Assembly (NCBI GenBank): GCA_907163375.1
Contig: CAJQUW010016173.1
Location: 124,001 to 188,000 of the forward strand
Source: Prostheceraeus crozeri
Taxonomy: Eukaryota; Platyhelminthes; Polycladida; Euryleptidae
Length of the DNA: 64,000 nucleotides
Direction of reading: 5' to 3'
Shown: in pieces, positions 61,301-64,000 of the stretch
Layout of the letters: each line of letters starts with the position of its first letter
Numbering within the stretch: the first letter of the stretch is position 1
Position numbers and translations under genes: made by a program
The notes under the pieces: generated by a model
The model's input: the letters and a program-made list of their open reading frames with translations, nothing else
What the model was told of the DNA's origin: nothing
Databases searched by the model: none

Positions 61301-63560
61301 ATCACTTTGAATTAATCATGCAGGCTTGAATTTGATAAAAGTAAAAATTTTTTATCTTAAGAAATTGCGACTTCTTAAGTGCAAATTATTTTAATGAAGC
61401 AGTCATTCCAATTGTACAGAAGAGCACCACTAACAGAACTGCGACAAACAGTCATCAAGAATTTCAAAGAAAAACTTTTAGTCAGATAAATCACAACAGA
61501 AATAATATTTACATGATTTTCATAATATTGAAACTGGGATGTGCAAGCGATCAAAATTTCACTGCTTCGGCTTCCAGTGATAGGCTAGGAATAAGTGACA
61601 GCGTGTAAATGATAGACGCGCACATATGTGCACAAGAAGCAAGTTTAGCTAAATAATTTAGACCGTCTTTGATGTAGACTTATTCGTAAAATGTTTTTGT
61701 AAGTGGACGAAATTAGAAAACCGAAATGAATCATATTGGGCCCAAGAGAATGCGTTTGCATCAATTTATGAAATCAATTCAACACTCATTTAAAATTCAA
61801 GAAATACAAGAAGGCAAAGCAGCGCATAGTTTCCGTTACTCCATCCCTTAATGAAGACAGGCTATACGGATTTTGATTTGAAATGCAGAATACCATTCTA
61901 TGTAATATCACGGTTCAATGTAATACTGGGAAAAAAGAATAGCCAATTCTATGCATGTTTGTGCAATTCCAGCGCCTATTTTGTCTAAATCGAGGGAAAC
62001 TCACTAACATAACTATATCATGCGTATTTTAGACAGACTTTTCATATTCAAGAAGTTGGTGACGCAAACCTGTGTGAAGGAAGATGAATGATAAATTTTC
62101 GAGACATTAAGATTTTTTATGAAACTTGATTATTCATGATTCCCTTGTTGTCATACATCAAACGTATTTAGGAAGCGGAAGCGCTATTACAGTTTACTTC
62201 CGCATCCATATCCCTGTTTTTTACATCGCATTTTTACCACAGCTAACGGAAAAGGATTGGCCTATTCCTCAATGGTAGGGACAAGAAACAAATCAATGGC
62301 GAAAACAAAAACGAGAAATGAGACAAAAAATTCAGTAGACCTACTACATCATAACTGCAAAATGCGAAAAAATGAACTTATATCCTTTGTTAATAAATGC
62401 TAAATTTTCATTATTCAAATGATTAGTAGAACTATATTAATATGGGAATAATAGCCATCTGAAGAGAGTTGTGATGACAAAAATCTGAGAACGTGCCTAG
62501 GATTTCATCATCAAAGCCCGATTCAGATGGGTAATTGGGTCGCATTATCACCCGAAATAATACATGACATCCATGGCCATCCTATCCCAGGTCAGGCTAT
62601 TAAGATGAGCTACATAGACTTTACATGGAAGCATAATAATCAACTTATTTTCAGGTCTTGGCTTTATTTCCTTATGAATGAAGGAATAAGAACCACCTGA
62701 GGACTTTAGTTGCGATAATCCAAAGGTAAGCTATGAATTGGCGCAATTAAAGCCGGATTCACATGATTATTATCATTATTACTATTATAAGCCGAATAAG
62801 AACTCCATTCACAGGGGCACTAATGCATCTCTTTTCATTAAAGAGCGCCAACGATGGACATGACTATGTACTTACATCATAGATCGATGACCAAGTCATG
62901 TGTAGCTCATCTACTACATGTAGGCCTATATTTCAAAAGTATTTCTATGTGCAACCATTGGTGTTGAAGCGAACTGAGGAAGTATATGAAATGTATGATG
63001 ACTTTAATTGCGAGGAAATTGCTCAATAATTGTGTTGATTCATTTGCATGATCAATATCAGGGAATCTGGATTTCGAGAAAACCAATCTCTAGACTTGGA
63101 GATCAATAAAGCATGCTCACTGACAATAGCTATGCAACAAATGAGGGTTGTTATGAAGAATAATCAATAATTTCAACTTGGTATTTTTAATTTTGCTGAT
63201 CACTTACAAATATGTACAATACATTCACTTACGTTCATCAATTTTATCTCTTGAATAGCATGACCAATAGAAAACGCAGAACTGATACAAATATTATTGA
63301 GAAATTCTAATTAAGAGAGCAGGTAATTATGCTGATGAAAAATATACGATATGTTATCGATTGTTTGCTAAGCCTAGATACTTTTGTGTTCTTTCAGACA
63401 GCAATAAGATATGTATGACTATCTCAGTCGCCACTCCTTTACCATCATCCCAGATTGCGTGATTGAATAACTGAATGAATACAGAAACAAATAGTGAAGA
63501 GGAGCCAGTATCCGCTACATGGTCAATTGTGATAAATATTTGAAAGCTATATTTTCGACT
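55301..63560. other. Spacer, no supported gene
   Basis: AT-rich. Short frames such as 57394-57591 and 60099-60302 carry no domain. A TATA-box-like tataaaaggcggcccc occurs at 58170-58185, but no supported transcript or open frame follows it. No repeat family was recognised in this stretch. Confidence 0.5.
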
Positions 63561-63565
63561 GGACG

Positions 63566-63706
63566 ATGGCGGCCTTTTTCGTATCTCTTGCCGAGAGATT
63601 CTATTTTCATGTATGCCTACTGCGCAGATTTTCCCTTCCTTTTATTCCTTTACTGCGCGCGTGCACATACAACCCTTCACACAAACACACATTGCCACAT
63701 AAATGA
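63566..63706 (+). other. Small open frame in a GC-richer patch, possible first exon
   Basis: A cgatggcggcc context surrounds the ATG at 63566-63568, opening 46 codons that start MAAFFVSLAERF. gatggcggc also resembles the YY1 site found near many animal start sites, and tgcgca and gcgcgc elements lie within 100 bp. GC content rises again at 63900-64000. This could be the approach to a promoter beyond the window, but no splice donor or homology supports a gene. Confidence 0.12.
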
Positions 63707-64000
63707 CTGGAGCGGACGTATTCGTGAAATTTGACGGCACAGAAATGAAGTTTTCAATTTTTACTGGAATGCTACTGAGACTGCGGCATGTGAATATGAT
63801 TATCACATTAATTTAATTCAAATGTCCATTGTCCTCTTTCATTGTCTTAGATTTTTATCAAGAAACCGCGTCATTTCTAGCATTAAATGGCAGAGATCTC
63901 GATAATACTGAAGCGTAGGCGTTTTTCCTTCCTGTCCGGCCGTTTATTGTCTGGTCCATTTTGAGAGATTGCGCGCTGGCGTTTGATATCCGATCGAAAT

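Noticed and set aside
1-64000. tRNA genes, rRNA or CRISPR arrays
   Set aside because: I found no complete cloverleaf with both boxes other than the SINE heads, no rRNA-like conserved blocks and no regularly spaced short repeats. A covariance-model scan would be needed to exclude degenerate tRNAs.

Overview
The window looks like gene-poor intergenic DNA from an animal nuclear genome, most likely an invertebrate. It is AT-rich, has no operon-like packing and no long host reading frame. Its recognisable content is mobile DNA typical of metazoans: non-LTR retrotransposon (LINE) 3' fragments, a tRNA-like SINE pair, a Tc1/mariner-superfamily transposon and, dominating the right half, a Penelope-like element (PLE) array. 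The species cannot be named from the sequence.

Layout. 1-38.8 kb is AT-rich spacer with scattered relics. These are two SINE-like copies (about 1.9 and 6.3 kb), a 370-bp foldback element with a 14-bp target duplication (4710-5079), and LINE C-terminal or 3'-end fragments at 11.3, 18.7, 25.7, 30.2 and 36.5 kb. The copy at 30.2-31.7 kb is the best preserved and is L2/CR1-like with an intact YADD. One candidate host exon lies at 27601-27695. 38861-55298 is a Tc1/mariner-type transposon whose 28-bp terminal inverted repeats match perfectly and are flanked by TA. Its transposase (minus strand, 39529-40583) is broken.

Inside that transposon two further insertions are nested. One is a small foldback (39155-39483) with diverged long target duplications. 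The other is a 14.4-kb PLE array (40688-55052) bounded by a perfect 12-bp target duplication. The array has two monomers on the minus strand and four on the plus strand, joined head to head at about 45860, with a period of about 2.68 kb. Each full monomer carries one coding span of about 2.45 kb for a reverse transcriptase (YVDD, upstream DKG motif) followed by a GIY-YIG endonuclease. Every monomer is interrupted by small indels.

The most interesting pattern links three insertions: the large array, the 370-bp foldback and the foldback in the mariner. Each has an inverted partial copy on the left, a one-sided right-hand extension of 27-33 nt, and a 12- to about 25-bp target duplication. That is the geometry known for PLEs (inverted partial copies and a short tail extension). 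The two small foldbacks also share a CTGACGA-stem-GAAA motif resembling a degenerate hammerhead core. I infer that they are short non-autonomous PLE-type insertions. Order of events: mariner first, then the small foldback, then the PLE array, which looks recent.

The rest (55.3-64 kb and the stretches between relics) shows nothing I can support as a gene. The last few hundred bases are slightly richer in GC and could approach a promoter or first exon, but this is weak.
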